Positions 17,817 through 27,978 are shown, counted from the first letter of the stretch. The stretch is 64,000 nucleotides of DNA from Thalassotalea atypica (GCF_030295975.1 NZ_AP027364.1:3968001-4032000), one strand, 5' to 3'. Program-made: numbers and translations. The notes: a model not told the origin generated them from the sequence alone.

Positions 17817-19118
17817 ATGACATTAGTCCAAAATAAATCGAGTATACTTAAAAAAGCTTTCGTGAGTTCGTTAGTCTCGAAAGTGGTGAGCTTTTCCTTT
17901 CAAATATTTTCGGTGCCTATCTTAATTACCTTTCTCGGTACTGCTGGGTTTGGTTTGTACTCTACCTTGATAACCATTTTCGGCTGGGTATTTTTGATTT
18001 CTGGCGGTATAAACCCTGGCGTAACAAGGGTAGTTGCTAGAAAAGGGATTACTCCAAATGCCCTTAAAACCATAGACATTGCAAAGCGTATTAGTCTACT
18101 TTTTATCTTCTTGATTTTAGTTTGCGTTCTTATTGCAAAACTAACCTCGTCATCTAATAATATTTATTTATTTGACGCACAACACGTTCTTCTTCTGTTT
18201 TGCTTATCAGCACCCATTATTTACTTGTCTCTGACAGATTCCATTAGACAAGGCATGAATGAGCAACACTACAATAACCTTTGGGCTACCGCTGCCACCT
18301 TCATTAGCGTTGTTTTTATTGCATTTTTACCCTTTTGGGAACTTGAACAACACCAAGCAATAGCGTGTGTTATTTTAATTATGTATTCACCATTAGTGCT
18401 AACTAAGCTTGCTAATACATGGCAACTTAGTCACCGAGACAGTAAGTTGTCTTTGTTTACATTAATGCCTAAAAGTAGGTCGAACCAACGCCTTTTCAAA
18501 GCTCTAATTGCTGTAGCAACAGCCAATTTAATAATTCAATTGTCAGTCACAATTAACAAAAGCGCTGTAATGGTTTTCTTGGCCAACACAGACTTGAATG
18601 AAGCCGCGAAACTTGAAATTGCTTTTCGCTATTTTCTGATTGCAGGTACCTTTTTTGCGACGATTCAGCAACCTTTGTGGCCGTTAATTATTCAAGCAAT
18701 TAAAAACAGGGAAATTAGCTGGATGCAAAAAGTAAAAAAGAAAATTTTTGCATTCTATGTTGCTTATAGCATTGCACTAATGATTATTCTTCAGTTCTTT
18801 GGTGTTCAAATTTTTAATATATGGTCTAACAACAATTTAGCGTTCTCACTATTTGAACTGCAATTAATCGGTGCCTATTTTATAACCATTGCAATTAATC
18901 AGGCGAGTATTGTTTTACTGATGGGGTATAGTGCATTCGCTTTTATTGGCAAAGCACTTATTGTCGAGTCGTTGGTTTTAGTGATGCTTTTAATATCGCC
19001 TCTGTTTGAAAGTACCTTTGCAGATGTGCTGACCGCGCTGTTATTGGCAAGATTTTTTACCTCTTCCATTATTTTGTGGCTAGGTGTTAACAAAAGAGAA
19101 GCTAAATATGTTGGGTGA
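17817..19118 (+). CDS. Wzx-type flippase of the second polysaccharide locus
   Basis: 433-aa polytopic protein with about 12 membrane segments and the family opening VSKVVSFSFQIFSVPILITFLG followed by GLYSTLITIFGW. It would flip the fucose-containing lipid-linked repeat unit proposed for this locus. It is the first gene of a long run of plus-strand glycan genes, and its 3' end overlaps the next gene by 11 bp. Sequence similarity to the flippase at 537-1784 is low by eye, so this is not a recent duplication. Confidence 0.87.
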   Translation: MTLVQNKSSILKKAFVSSLVSKVVSFSFQIFSVPILITFLGTAGFGLYSTLITIFGWVFLISGGINPGVTRVVARKGITPNALKTIDIAKRISLLFIFLILVCVLIAKLTSSSNNIYLFDAQHVLLLFCLSAPIIYLSLTDSIRQGMNEQHYNNLWATAATFISVVFIAFLPFWELEQHQAIACVILIMYSPLVLTKLANTWQLSHRDSKLSLFTLMPKSRSNQRLFKALIAVATANLIIQLSVTINKSAVMVFLANTDLNEAAKLEIAFRYFLIAGTFFATIQQPLWPLIIQAIKNREISWMQKVKKKIFAFYVAYSIALMIILQFFGVQIFNIWSNNNLAFSLFELQLIGAYFITIAINQASIVLLMGYSAFAFIGKALIVESLVLVMLLISPLFESTFADVLTALLLARFFTSSIILWLGVNKREAKYVG

Positions 19119-19887
19119 TATTCATTTTGTTAGCTATGCCGCAGGTCAGTTTAGGCAGAATATTGAAAAAAACCTATGGTTTGTAAATACCTTTATTAAA
19201 CCAAAATCAAGCCATGTCTTTACTGATGACGACTTAAAAAAAAGTGAGTTTTATCACAAAAACAAAGTACTTCTAGACGAACCAAGAGGTGCTGGTTACT
19301 GGGCATGGAAACCATACTTTATATTGCAACAGCTACAGAAAATACCTCGTGAAGACATACTTATTTATCAAGATTGTGGCGTTGGTTACCGTTATAAAAA
19401 TTTTATAACGCCTACTTGGCTCATCGCGTTTGCAAAAAAACATAGTTTCATACCCGGCATTTATATCCCCGAAAGAGGAATAAATAAGCGTTGGACGAAA
19501 AGAAGCGTTTTAACCGCCTTAAATTGCGACAGTGAATTGTATTGGAACACACCACAGGTTCAAGCAACTCTCTCTTTTTGGAAACACGACGATAAGTCGA
19601 TTGCTTTTTTAACTGAGTGGTTATCACTTTGTCGCCAAAAACAGTTAATTGATGACAGTGCTGACGACGCTATTACTAATTATGATGAGTTTATAGAGCA
19701 CCGCCATGACCAGTCTTTACTGACATTATTGGCTGTTAAGCACCATGCAGCAGTCCCTAATAATGCAGATGAAACAGTAATGGTAAATAAATCTATATCA
19801 ATGATAGAATTACATTTTAGAGCTAAAAAGTCGTTTTTTTATCGCCTTTATTTATCCGCTTTATTGTTTATACAAAAACTAAAATAA
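19108..19887 (+). CDS. Probable glycosyltransferase-like protein of unassigned family
   Basis: 259 aa, cytoplasmic by appearance until a weak C-terminal hydrophobic stretch. It shows GAGYWAWKPYFIL followed by ILIYQDCG; a WxWKP block with a downstream hydrophobic strand ending in Asp is seen in several uncharacterised glycosyltransferase-like proteins in capsule loci. A late HRHDQSLLTLL fits an acceptor-helix region of the same group. The ATG at 19108 has AGAGAAG upstream and sits inside the end of the flippase gene. Activity, donor and acceptor are unknown; the assignment rests on these short motifs and on position. Confidence 0.55.
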   Translation: MLGDIHFVSYAAGQFRQNIEKNLWFVNTFIKPKSSHVFTDDDLKKSEFYHKNKVLLDEPRGAGYWAWKPYFILQQLQKIPREDILIYQDCGVGYRYKNFITPTWLIAFAKKHSFIPGIYIPERGINKRWTKRSVLTALNCDSELYWNTPQVQATLSFWKHDDKSIAFLTEWLSLCRQKQLIDDSADDAITNYDEFIEHRHDQSLLTLLAVKHHAAVPNNADETVMVNKSISMIELHFRAKKSFFYRLYLSALLFIQKLK

Positions 19888-19916
19888 TAAAATTAACAAT
19901 AGGAAATTGTTTGTAG

Positions 19917-21071
19917 ATGGCTTCTCAGCATATGAATGTGACATTAGTAGAGCAATACTCTACAGGCCATCATACTGAATACCTGCTCCACGTTATTAGT
20001 GAGTTTAAAGGCAGCAATGTGTCGATTCATTTTGTTGGCTGCCCACAGTTATGTCACTTACTTAAAGGCAAAGTAGCCTCGGCCTCCCCTGTAACACTTG
20101 ATAGCCAAGGTCACTTTATTCAGCGTGAATATAATAAAGTTAAGTTTATCAAAGAAGTATTCTCATTGGCTAAGCAACAAAAAAGTGATCTTGTACATTT
20201 TGTCTATATCGACCGTTTAATACGCGCATTATATTGCATGAAACACAACTGTAATGTTCCGGTTGTTGCCACGCTTCATTGGGCATACATGTTATCTGAA
20301 TTCAACACTTCGATTGGTCGAAAATTATCGGGGAAAGTCGAACGCTTTTTGCTTAACCGGCTGTTTAAAAAAGGGCTAAAACTTATTACGCATTCACCCA
20401 AAGTGGCTAAAGCGTTTAATCAGTTAAAGGCATATAGTGCTTATGCGCTAAATTACCCCATTGCACATCATTACACATACACAGAGCAAGGTCGGCAGAA
20501 AGTGCGACAAGCACTTAATATTAATAAAAACGATAAGTTGTTGTTGTGTTTTGGTGGTACGCGTGCAGATAAAGGGGCTGATGTTGCTGTTGAAGCGTTA
20601 AATCAATTGCCCGATGAATACCATTTATTAATCGCAGGCCAAGAGCAAGACTATAGTTATGATTATTTAAATAATATTGCTTGCCTCGGCCAAAAAGAAC
20701 AACAGCTTCATTTTGTAAAAGAATTTATTCCCGATGAAGAAGTGGCAAATATATTTTCAGCGGCAGATATTGTATTGCTACCTTACAAAGAAAATTTTGC
20801 CGGACAAAGTGGCCCTTTAACCATTGCCGCTTCTATAGGGGTGCCTTTACTGTCGAGTGACGTAGGTGTTTTAAGAGAAACAATTGACAAGTATCACTTA
20901 GGGGTTTGTGTGAGTCATTTTCGTGCTCATGAAATGATGACTGCATTGAATTCTTTAGATATTAAGCTCAAATATAGGGACAATACCTTTTTGACTGAAA
21001 GCAGTGTTCACTCTTTTAGCATGAAAACAGTAAAAGTTTACAACGCTTGCTTAGTTAATAGTGAAAATTGA
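19917..21071 (+). CDS. Glycosyltransferase family 4
   Basis: 384-aa GT-B enzyme. The N-terminal domain starts VTLVEQYSTGHHTEYL. The C-terminal nucleotide-sugar domain contains LLLCFGGTRADKGADVAVEA, ADIVLLPYKENFAGQSGP and a late ASIGVPLLSSDVG segment, the usual GT4 order. It acts at the cytoplasmic membrane face in repeat-unit assembly. The start is the ATG at 19917; another in-frame ATG is five codons later. Its end overlaps the polymerase-like gene if that one starts at its GTG. Confidence 0.85.
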   Translation: MASQHMNVTLVEQYSTGHHTEYLLHVISEFKGSNVSIHFVGCPQLCHLLKGKVASASPVTLDSQGHFIQREYNKVKFIKEVFSLAKQQKSDLVHFVYIDRLIRALYCMKHNCNVPVVATLHWAYMLSEFNTSIGRKLSGKVERFLLNRLFKKGLKLITHSPKVAKAFNQLKAYSAYALNYPIAHHYTYTEQGRQKVRQALNINKNDKLLLCFGGTRADKGADVAVEALNQLPDEYHLLIAGQEQDYSYDYLNNIACLGQKEQQLHFVKEFIPDEEVANIFSAADIVLLPYKENFAGQSGPLTIAASIGVPLLSSDVGVLRETIDKYHLGVCVSHFRAHEMMTALNSLDIKLKYRDNTFLTESSVHSFSMKTVKVYNACLVNSEN

Positions 21072-22275
21072 AATGCACTTTAATTATTATTTCAATAAGC
21101 TAGTTGCTCCATTTGTTCTTGCTCTGATCTTCTCTCCAATAGCCGTGTTTAAGTTACTCAATTTTGGCGGAAGTTATTTTCCTGAGATTGGCTTGGTGTT
21201 TATGGTCTTTTTCTTTTCTATCAAGAAAAAGACCATGAATGACTTTACTGAAAGCCGTGCGCTGTTGTGCTTGATGCTGATTATAGTTTTGGGAGTTATT
21301 GGTCTACTTTTCGGTAATAACATACTGCATATATATTCTGAAGGAAGGTGTATTCTTGCATTAGTGCTATCTTATCTTTATATATCGAATGCGAAAAATG
21401 AGAGTGAATATATCGAAAAGCTTGAATTTAGCTTGTATTTCACTTTGTTCATTTTTGCCTTTTATATCATTAATTACATTTTTTTATTAGATACGCCAAG
21501 CGTTAAAAAATATTTTCCTATGATTGGGATTTGGGTTGCTTTACTCGCCGCCAAAAAGTTTGGCTACAATAATATTCTAATTGGATTCCTTTGTATTGTA
21601 TCTCTGGCTGCTGCGTATTCACTCTATCGCTCTAATATTTTAATTATAGTGTTCGCATTTTTGTGGTTCATATCATTCATATTTGATTCAATAACAATTA
21701 AACGGCTAGCAACCGGTTTAGTATCTATTGTTGTAATAATAATGGCGGGAATTATTCTATTGCCGAGTATTTTAGACTATTACAATAGTAGCGAAAGTCA
21801 CATGATTCATGGCTTATCAAAATGGTTGGATCTGGCTAACTTTATTCGACATAGGGAAATGACAGATGTCGAATCCGTTAGGCTTAGCTACTATAGCTAT
21901 ATACTAAACAACTATTTGATTCTTTTCTCTCCAAGTGGCTTTGGTTACTATAAATTGGCAGATATTGAGTTTTGCCATGCTTTCATCGAATGTATAGATG
22001 GAAGTATAAGAGACAACTCGTTATTTTACTTGGTGATAACCATTGGTAGTGTAGGAACACTATTTATTCTTTCATTCATATGCAAGTTGTTCTTCAATGC
22101 TTCACAAAAATTAGTCTTAATTGAAAAGCTTAGACTATTAGTAATATTTGTATCTTTTCTCTTTTTTGTAAACATAACAGCTGCAACTTTTGGTGAACTT
22201 TCTACCGCCATTCTTACTGGTTTACTAATGGGAATTATAAAAAGTTACCATACTTTTCTAAGGGTAAAGGTTTAG
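21061..22275 (+). CDS. Wzy-like polysaccharide polymerase (polytopic membrane protein)
   Basis: About 404 aa, strongly hydrophobic, with roughly ten membrane segments and a large hydrophilic loop around residues 240-300 (EMTDVESVRLSYYSYIL, then FSPSGFGYYKLA). Wzy proteins are poorly conserved, so the call rests on topology, on a loop with Arg and Gly residues, and on its place between glycosyltransferase genes in a Wzx-containing cluster. Start is ambiguous: a GTG at 21061 overlaps the upstream gene, while an ATG at 21073 lies just after that stop. Confidence 0.7.
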   Translation: MKIEMHFNYYFNKLVAPFVLALIFSPIAVFKLLNFGGSYFPEIGLVFMVFFFSIKKKTMNDFTESRALLCLMLIIVLGVIGLLFGNNILHIYSEGRCILALVLSYLYISNAKNESEYIEKLEFSLYFTLFIFAFYIINYIFLLDTPSVKKYFPMIGIWVALLAAKKFGYNNILIGFLCIVSLAAAYSLYRSNILIIVFAFLWFISFIFDSITIKRLATGLVSIVVIIMAGIILLPSILDYYNSSESHMIHGLSKWLDLANFIRHREMTDVESVRLSYYSYILNNYLILFSPSGFGYYKLADIEFCHAFIECIDGSIRDNSLFYLVITIGSVGTLFILSFICKLFFNASQKLVLIEKLRLLVIFVSFLFFVNITAATFGELSTAILTGLLMGIIKSYHTFLRVKV

Positions 22276-22276
22276 A

Positions 22277-23416
22277 ATGAAACATAGAACAATTAACAAC
22301 AAAAGCCTCGTTGTATATCACTATGTTCCCCACTATAGAAAGGCAGTCTTTGAGGCGATGATAAACGAAGGTAGCTTTTATGTTGCAGCTGGCGAGACCA
22401 CGAACAATGACATTAAAGTGGAAGTGTTTGATGAGAAGAGCCAATTCACTCACTCATTAACTAACATTTGGCTGTTTAAAGGGTTGTTGTGGCAACGAAA
22501 ATTGCTTTCTCTTGTATTAAAGGAGCAATATCAGAATGTTATTTTTCTAGCAAGCCCGTACTTTATATCTACATGGGTGGCCGTATTACTGGTAAAAATT
22601 AGAGGCGGTAAGGTTTTATTCTGGACCCATGGTTTTGTAAGAGACAACTCTTTCAAGGAACGGCTAAAGTTACGTTTTTTAAAATTAGCTGACTGCATTT
22701 TGCTTTATGGAGATAAGGCGAAGAAAAACCTAATCCACAACGGTATTGAGCCCAGAAAGTTACACGCCATTTATAATTCTCTTGATTACGATGCTCAAAA
22801 AGTATTAAGAGAACAAATCACACCTTCTCAACTTTCCGCCACTAAATCTTCGTTATTTATAAAGCCGAACTGTATTCAGGTGCTATTTATTGGCCGACTG
22901 ACAGCCCATAAGAAGCTTCATGAACTGATTTTAATGCTAGCTAAATTACGTGATGAGAATTTAAGCGCCAATCTACTTTTTGTTGGTGACGGAGCAGAGA
23001 GACTTAACTTAGAACAACTAGTACATAAGCATGCTTTGGAAAAACATGTTACGTTCTATGGTGCTTGTCATGATGAAAACGAACTAGCATGTTTGATTTG
23101 TAGCAGTGATGTATGTATATCACCAGGTGAGATTGGCTTAACTGCGATGCACAGCTTAGCGTACGGTGTCCCTGTTATAACTCATGATGATGAAAGATGT
23201 CAGATGCCAGAGTTTGAAGCAGTAATTCACGGGAAAACAGGTTGGCTATTTGAGCATGGTTCTTTTTGCTCTTTAGTTGAGACAATGCGTAAATTTATAA
23301 GCGAGCCGATCCCACAAGTGCGACAAAACTGCATTGAAGAAATAGAGAGCCGGTATACACCCGATAAGCAATTATATTTTATTAAGAAAGCAATAAAGGC
23401 GACTTATGAAAGTTAA
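22277..23416 (+). CDS. Glycosyltransferase family 4
   Basis: 379-aa GT-B enzyme. The acceptor half has [17 protein letters not shown] and [11 protein letters not shown]. The donor half has [31 protein letters not shown] and [19 protein letters not shown], where the Glu of the EIGLTAMH block occupies the EX7E position. It starts 2 bp after the polymerase stop and overlaps the acetyltransferase gene by 11 bp. The specific linkage is unknown. Confidence 0.87.
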   Translation: MKHRTINNKSLVVYHYVPHYRKAVFEAMINEGSFYVAAGETTNNDIKVEVFDEKSQFTHSLTNIWLFKGLLWQRKLLSLVLKEQYQNVIFLASPYFISTWVAVLLVKIRGGKVLFWTHGFVRDNSFKERLKLRFLKLADCILLYGDKAKKNLIHNGIEPRKLHAIYNSLDYDAQKVLREQITPSQLSATKSSLFIKPNCIQVLFIGRLTAHKKLHELILMLAKLRDENLSANLLFVGDGAERLNLEQLVHKHALEKHVTFYGACHDENELACLICSSDVCISPGEIGLTAMHSLAYGVPVITHDDERCQMPEFEAVIHGKTGWLFEHGSFCSLVETMRKFISEPIPQVRQNCIEEIESRYTPDKQLYFIKKAIKATYES

Positions 23417-23945
23417 ATTGTTTTTAAGGAGATGTCGTAACCTGTTGCAATTAATGCCACGCAAGCTGTTTAAAATAGATGCGACCAGTGATGTGAAGTT
23501 TGGCAGTGATATAGCTTCAGATTTAACCATGGGTACGTATGGATACATTGGCAGAGGTGCATCCATTTGTCCAAAAGTTTCGATCGGTAACTATGTGATG
23601 TTGGCGACAAATGTTTCAATTGTTGGTACTGATCATTTATTTGAACAGGTTGGATGTCCTATTGTTTTTTCTGGACGCCCAACAATAGAATCGACCAATA
23701 TAGGACATGATGTTTGGATTGGTCATAATGCGACTATTATGGCTGGTATTAATATTGGCGTAGGTGCCATTATTGCAACAGGCAGTGTGGTCACTAAAGA
23801 TGTTCCTTCTTGTGCAATTGTTGGTGGGGTTCCGGCCAAACTAATTAAATACCGTTTTGAAGACAACGAGAGCATTCAAAATCACGTTAAGGCCATGAAA
23901 GAATACTCGCTAGCAGGTTTACCGCCGTCTAAAAATAGAAAGTAG
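23406..23945 (+). CDS. Hexapeptide acyltransferase (LbH/XAT type)
   Basis: 179-aa left-handed beta-helix acyltransferase. Hexapeptide repeats run from about residue 45 ([20 protein letters not shown]) to the end of the helix ([22 protein letters not shown]), with the conserved [12 protein letters not shown] and the active-site His in GTDHLFEQ. The end [14 protein letters not shown] is typical of sugar O- or N-acetyltransferases. It probably acetylates a sugar of the repeat unit. Tight overlap with the preceding glycosyltransferase gene indicates one operon. Confidence 0.83.
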   Translation: MKVKLFLRRCRNLLQLMPRKLFKIDATSDVKFGSDIASDLTMGTYGYIGRGASICPKVSIGNYVMLATNVSIVGTDHLFEQVGCPIVFSGRPTIESTNIGHDVWIGHNATIMAGINIGVGAIIATGSVVTKDVPSCAIVGGVPAKLIKYRFEDNESIQNHVKAMKEYSLAGLPPSKNRK

Positions 23946-23972
23946 CGAATTACACAGTAAAGGTATTGAAAA

Positions 23973-24530
23973 TTGACCAAAGTGAATTTAGGTGTAAAGC
24001 AAAAGAACTGGAGCACAAGAATTAAAATAGCTCGTGTACTATGGTTGGCTTGCCAATTCATTTATTGGCCCATTTTTCCGAAAATGTTTAGCCCTGTTCG
24101 TATTTTTGTTGCCCGTCTGTTTGGCGCTGAAATAGGTAAAGGTTGCCTCATTAGTAAAGGCGTAAAAATATGGATGCCTTGGCATTTGAAAATGGGCGAT
24201 TATGCGTCATTAGGTGTTAATGTTGAGGTTTATAATTTTGCAAAAGTTACCATTGGAAGTCATTCATGTGTTTCACAATATAGCTATTTATGCTCCGCTA
24301 GCCACGATTATACGAATTCAATTCATCCACTTATTTACAAAAATATTCATATAGAAGATCAGTGTTGGATTGCAGCAGGCGCTTTTATAGGGCCGGGGGT
24401 TACGATTAACTCTGGCTGTGTGATTGGTGCTAGAGCTGTAGTTACTAAAAATACTGATGCATGGTTTGTTTATGCAGGGAATCCCGCGGTAAAAATAAAA
24501 CCAAGACAAATAAGTGATGCCCCCGTTTAA
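23973..24530 (+). CDS. WcaF-like putative colanic-acid-type acetyltransferase
   Basis: 185-aa hexapeptide-repeat protein resembling WcaF: an N-terminal helical region with IYWPIFPKMFSPVRIFVARLF (a membrane-associating segment), then helix coils including IGKGCLISKGVKIWMPWHL and SHDYTNSIHPLI, with the His used by the family. It ends in GNPAVKIKPR. It likely adds an acetyl group to a repeat-unit sugar, giving the locus a second acetyltransferase. The start is TTG at 23973; no ATG fits the conserved N-terminus. Confidence 0.82.
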   Translation: MTKVNLGVKQKNWSTRIKIARVLWLACQFIYWPIFPKMFSPVRIFVARLFGAEIGKGCLISKGVKIWMPWHLKMGDYASLGVNVEVYNFAKVTIGSHSCVSQYSYLCSASHDYTNSIHPLIYKNIHIEDQCWIAAGAFIGPGVTINSGCVIGARAVVTKNTDAWFVYAGNPAVKIKPRQISDAPV

Positions 24531-24581
24531 TTTATTATTAGTTGTTACCTCTACTATAGGTTGGCTGTTTAAGGATGAATA

Positions 24582-25502
24582 TTGAAAGATAATTCTTTAA
24601 GTGTAGTTATTCTGACGTTTAACGAAGAGTTACATATCAAACGCTGTTTAAGCTCACTTCTTAACGTGACAAATCAAATATTTGTTGTTGACAGTTTCTC
24701 TACTGACAAAACGTTAGAAATTTGCGCATCATTAGGTGTGCAAGTATATCAGCGCCCATGGAAAAATTACGCGGACCAGTTTCAGTGGGGACTTGATAAT
24801 TGCCCCATCCAAACCACTTGGGTCATGCGAATGGATGCAGATGAATATATAGAGCCAGATCTTATCGAAGAACTACCTCGAGTGTTATCTCAAGAACAAA
24901 ATGTCGATGGTTTCTATCTTCGTCGCAAATATCACTTTTTAGGTAAGTGGATTAAAAAAGGCGCGGTTTATCCCTTAAATTTATTAAGAATTTGGCGGCA
25001 TGGTCACGGAAATATAGAAAATAGATGGATGGATGAACATATAGTTCTAAAGGGTGATGGAACTACTCAGCAGCTACTAGGCCATGTTGTCGATGATAAT
25101 TTAAATAATACGCGCTGGTGGATAGACAAGCATAATAAATACGCCGACCGAGAAATGATAGATATTCTGGATAGAAAGTATCATTTATTCGAAAAAGATG
25201 AACAATTAAAAGCTGAAAATACTCATTCACAGGCAAAAATAAAGAGAATTGTTAAAGAGCATATTTATAACCGTCTTCCTATTTTTATTAGGCCAGTATT
25301 TTACTTCTTCTACCGATACATTTTAAGGCTAGGTTTCCTTGATGGGAGGAGAGGTTTTGCATTTCATTTTTTTCAGGGACTTTGGTATCGAGCCCTTGTA
25401 GATCTCCGTGTTTATGAAGCAGAACAAAAATTAAAACATTGCCATTCCACAAGTGAAAAAATTGCCACATTAGAAAATTTAACTGGTCTAAAACTAAAGT
25501 GA
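24582..25502 (+). CDS. Glycosyltransferase family 2 (WaaE/KdtX-like)
   Basis: 306-aa GT-A enzyme. LSVVILTFNEELHIKRCL opens the domain, with VDSFSTDKTLEI and the metal-binding DADEYIEPDL (DxD-like DAD). Its length and the central KYHFLGKWIKKGAVYP segment recall the WaaE/KdtX subgroup, which adds glucose or a similar sugar in lipopolysaccharide core or capsule synthesis. The start is TTG at 24582 following AAGGATG. Its stop overlaps the next start (GTGA). Substrates are inferred only. Confidence 0.83.
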   Translation: MKDNSLSVVILTFNEELHIKRCLSSLLNVTNQIFVVDSFSTDKTLEICASLGVQVYQRPWKNYADQFQWGLDNCPIQTTWVMRMDADEYIEPDLIEELPRVLSQEQNVDGFYLRRKYHFLGKWIKKGAVYPLNLLRIWRHGHGNIENRWMDEHIVLKGDGTTQQLLGHVVDDNLNNTRWWIDKHNKYADREMIDILDRKYHLFEKDEQLKAENTHSQAKIKRIVKEHIYNRLPIFIRPVFYFFYRYILRLGFLDGRRGFAFHFFQGLWYRALVDLRVYEAEQKLKHCHSTSEKIATLENLTGLKLK

Positions 25503-26710
25503 AATATTTAATTTATAGCATTAATTATGCGCCAGAGCTGACAGGTATAGGTAAATACAACGGCGAATTCGCACAATATTTGAGTAGTAAGCATATCGAC
25601 GTGAACGTACTAACCGCTCAGCCCTATTACCCGGAATGGTCGCTACATGACGATTATGAAAATAATTGGGCAACAGAGGTTGTTGGCAATATCAGTGTAT
25701 TTCGATGTCCGCTATATATTCCCAAAAAGTTGACCACATTTAAGCGCATCATTCATTTGTTTAGCTTTGCATTTAGCTCTGCTCTGCGTTTATTCAGTTT
25801 ATTTCGATTGAAACCCGATGTGATTTTCATTGTCCAGCCAACTTTATTTTGTGTCCCCGCCGCCCTTATATATTCAAAATTAGTGGGGGCTAAGAGTGTA
25901 TTACACATTCAAGATTATGAAATTGACGCAATGTTCGGTCTTAAAATGGGCACCGGCGGTTTTTTGAATCGAATAGCATGTAAAGTAGAGTCTTGGTTGA
26001 TGAAACGGTTCACCAAAGTATCATCGATATCGAACGCCATGTTGGAAAAAGCAAAACATAAAGGTGTTGAGTCAAACCGGCTAGTCTACTTTCCTAACTG
26101 GACAGACATAAACTTTGTCTCACCTGAAAAAGTGAGCACAACTTATAAAGCTCGACTGGGTTTTGAGCCTATGGATAAGATAATTTTATATTCAGGTAAC
26201 TTAGGCTTGAAACAAGGATTAGATATCATATTGGAAGCTGCAAAAGAAATTAGTGCTAATAGCGTTAAGTTTCTTATTGTTGGCAGCGGAGCATATGAAC
26301 TTGAGCTAAAGCAAAATGCCAATAAAATGGGATTAAGCAACGTTATATTTTTACCAATTCAACCTTGGGAAGATATGCCCTATTTGCTTACGATGGCAGA
26401 TATTCATTTGGTTGTTCAAAAAAAGGGCGCTGCCGACTCAGTATTACCATCAAAGCTAATCAACATTTTATCTGCTGGAGGACACGCAATAATTACAGCA
26501 GAAGAAAACACTGAATTAGCAAACATAAGCAAAGCTAACCCAGGAATTTATCACTGCATAGATCCTGAAGAGCCCTGTCTGTTGATACAAACTATAGAGG
26601 CACTGCTAAACGTTGATACACAAAAGTGCAATGAAATAGCCCGTCATTATGCGGAAGTTAATTTTGGGCAACAGCATATAATTGACAATTTTATTGCTAC
26701 AATACAATAA
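25499..26710 (+). CDS. WcaI-like GT4 glycosyltransferase (fucosyltransferase candidate)
   Basis: 403-aa GT-B enzyme with the WcaI opening YSINYAPELTGIGKYNGEFA and LTAQPYYPEW. Further marks are VLHIQDYEIDAMFGL and the donor-domain segments YSGNLGLKQGLDIILEA and VLPSKLINILSAGG. WcaI of the colanic acid pathway is a predicted fucosyltransferase; the presence of gmd and fcl nearby fits a fucose donor, but this is an inference. The start is GTG at 25499 overlapping the upstream stop. It ends the main run of assembly genes. Confidence 0.85.
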   Translation: MKYLIYSINYAPELTGIGKYNGEFAQYLSSKHIDVNVLTAQPYYPEWSLHDDYENNWATEVVGNISVFRCPLYIPKKLTTFKRIIHLFSFAFSSALRLFSLFRLKPDVIFIVQPTLFCVPAALIYSKLVGAKSVLHIQDYEIDAMFGLKMGTGGFLNRIACKVESWLMKRFTKVSSISNAMLEKAKHKGVESNRLVYFPNWTDINFVSPEKVSTTYKARLGFEPMDKIILYSGNLGLKQGLDIILEAAKEISANSVKFLIVGSGAYELELKQNANKMGLSNVIFLPIQPWEDMPYLLTMADIHLVVQKKGAADSVLPSKLINILSAGGHAIITAEENTELANISKANPGIYHCIDPEEPCLLIQTIEALLNVDTQKCNEIARHYAEVNFGQQHIIDNFIATIQ

Positions 26711-26901
26711 GATACAAGCTTTACAGGCCACTGTTATTTTGTGTCAGCTTTTTTTACATTCACGTATTTTTTAGCATTGACATTCCATAGCAGGATTCTA
26801 ATAGATTGATTCTAAAGAACTTATTTGCCATGGCTTGATTTGTGCATATAGTTACATCGAGATAATATGTTGTCCAAAGTTATGAAAAGGTAGTAGTAAA
26901 A

Positions 26902-27663
26902 ATGAAAATGATTAAACGACTTTTGGTTTTGTCTGGTTTTATTTTTTCGATAAATGCAAATGCTAACTTATTGGTTAATGGTAATTTTGATGAAGTTGGT
27001 AATGTAGGTGAATATGCAGGTGAAGTTATTTACGCTGCTCAAAACCCGAACCCAACACTTGATAAATTGAATGCTGATAGTTTTTTTAATTGGGGACTTT
27101 TTTCTGAGATCCCTAGCTGGCAAACACTGCCTCTTTCAGATCATGACGGCTTGGTTGAAGTTTTACATACAGGTGCAAATGTAGGTGTAGTAGCTCATTC
27201 TGGTGATTTATTTTTAGAGTTCGATTTAGATGATGATGGGTTTCAATACAATGGTGCTATTGGCCAAACAGTTATGGGTTTAACTGTTGGGAATTCATAT
27301 AGATTATCATTTTACTATCAACCAAGAACAGATACGGCCGGTGATAATGATGTCAATATTCATGCGTTTGAAGGCGATTTAAGTGGATTTGATGCGACAC
27401 AAAATATCGTGACTTCTGCGAGTTCAGATAGAGTAGCTTGGCAAAATGTAGAAGGCAAAGATGCAAATGGTTGGAAGCAATACTCAGTAAAATTTACGGC
27501 AACTAGCGATACTATGTCAATTGCGTTTGCTGGTGCCGGCAATGTAAATGGTCAAGGCGGTTTCATTGATTCAGCTGATCTTACGCAAATTCCTGAGCCT
27601 GCTTATATATTTGCTTTAGGTTTGGCCATTATGGGAATGAGTCGTTTACGCAAACAAAAATAA
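26902..27663 (+). CDS. PEP-CTERM sorting domain protein
   Basis: 253-aa secreted protein. It has a signal peptide (KRLLVLSGFIFSINANA), a beta-rich domain starting NLLVNGNFDEVG that resembles carbohydrate-binding-like extracellular modules, and a C-terminal sorting signal: IPEPAYIFALG, hydrophobic helix, then basic RLRKQK. PEP-CTERM tails are processed by exosortases in exopolysaccharide-producing bacteria. None of the neighbours is an exosortase. It has its own 190-bp upstream region and a strong terminator, so it is a single-gene unit inside the locus, probably a surface or matrix protein. Confidence 0.86.
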   Translation: MKMIKRLLVLSGFIFSINANANLLVNGNFDEVGNVGEYAGEVIYAAQNPNPTLDKLNADSFFNWGLFSEIPSWQTLPLSDHDGLVEVLHTGANVGVVAHSGDLFLEFDLDDDGFQYNGAIGQTVMGLTVGNSYRLSFYYQPRTDTAGDNDVNIHAFEGDLSGFDATQNIVTSASSDRVAWQNVEGKDANGWKQYSVKFTATSDTMSIAFAGAGNVNGQGGFIDSADLTQIPEPAYIFALGLAIMGMSRLRKQK

Positions 27664-27978
27664 ATTTAACTTAAAGTCATCTAAAAAAGACCATATATTT
27701 GGTCTTTTTCTGTTATATGCACTCTTTAAACCACTAAATTCTTGGTTTTCAATAATGACTTACCTTCGCTGTTTGTTATCAAATACATTCATATGTTGCT
27801 TCAAATAAGTGTTTGAATTAACTTAACTCGATAAGCACTCATTATATAGATGTTAATCCCTAGTGCTATGAATTTTTCTGAACGATACAGACTGGTAAAA
27901 GTTTATATTATCTATACCTTTTGGTAACTTAGCTTAATCTAGTTCATTATTCCTAATTGAAATTAATTTGAGATTACT
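27664..27978. other. Intergenic region PEP-CTERM gene to gmd
   Basis: 315 bp without a gene. The first 46 bp carry the terminator of the PEP-CTERM gene. The remaining AT-rich stretch must hold the gmd promoter, but I see no convincing -35/-10 pair, operator or hairpin in it. Confidence 0.5.
27684..27709 (+). terminator. Rho-independent terminator after the PEP-CTERM gene
   Basis: AAAAAGACCA (27684-27693) and TGGTCTTTTT (27700-27709) form a 10-bp stem with a 6-nt loop and a T-run, 20 bp after the stop codon. Confidence 0.85.
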
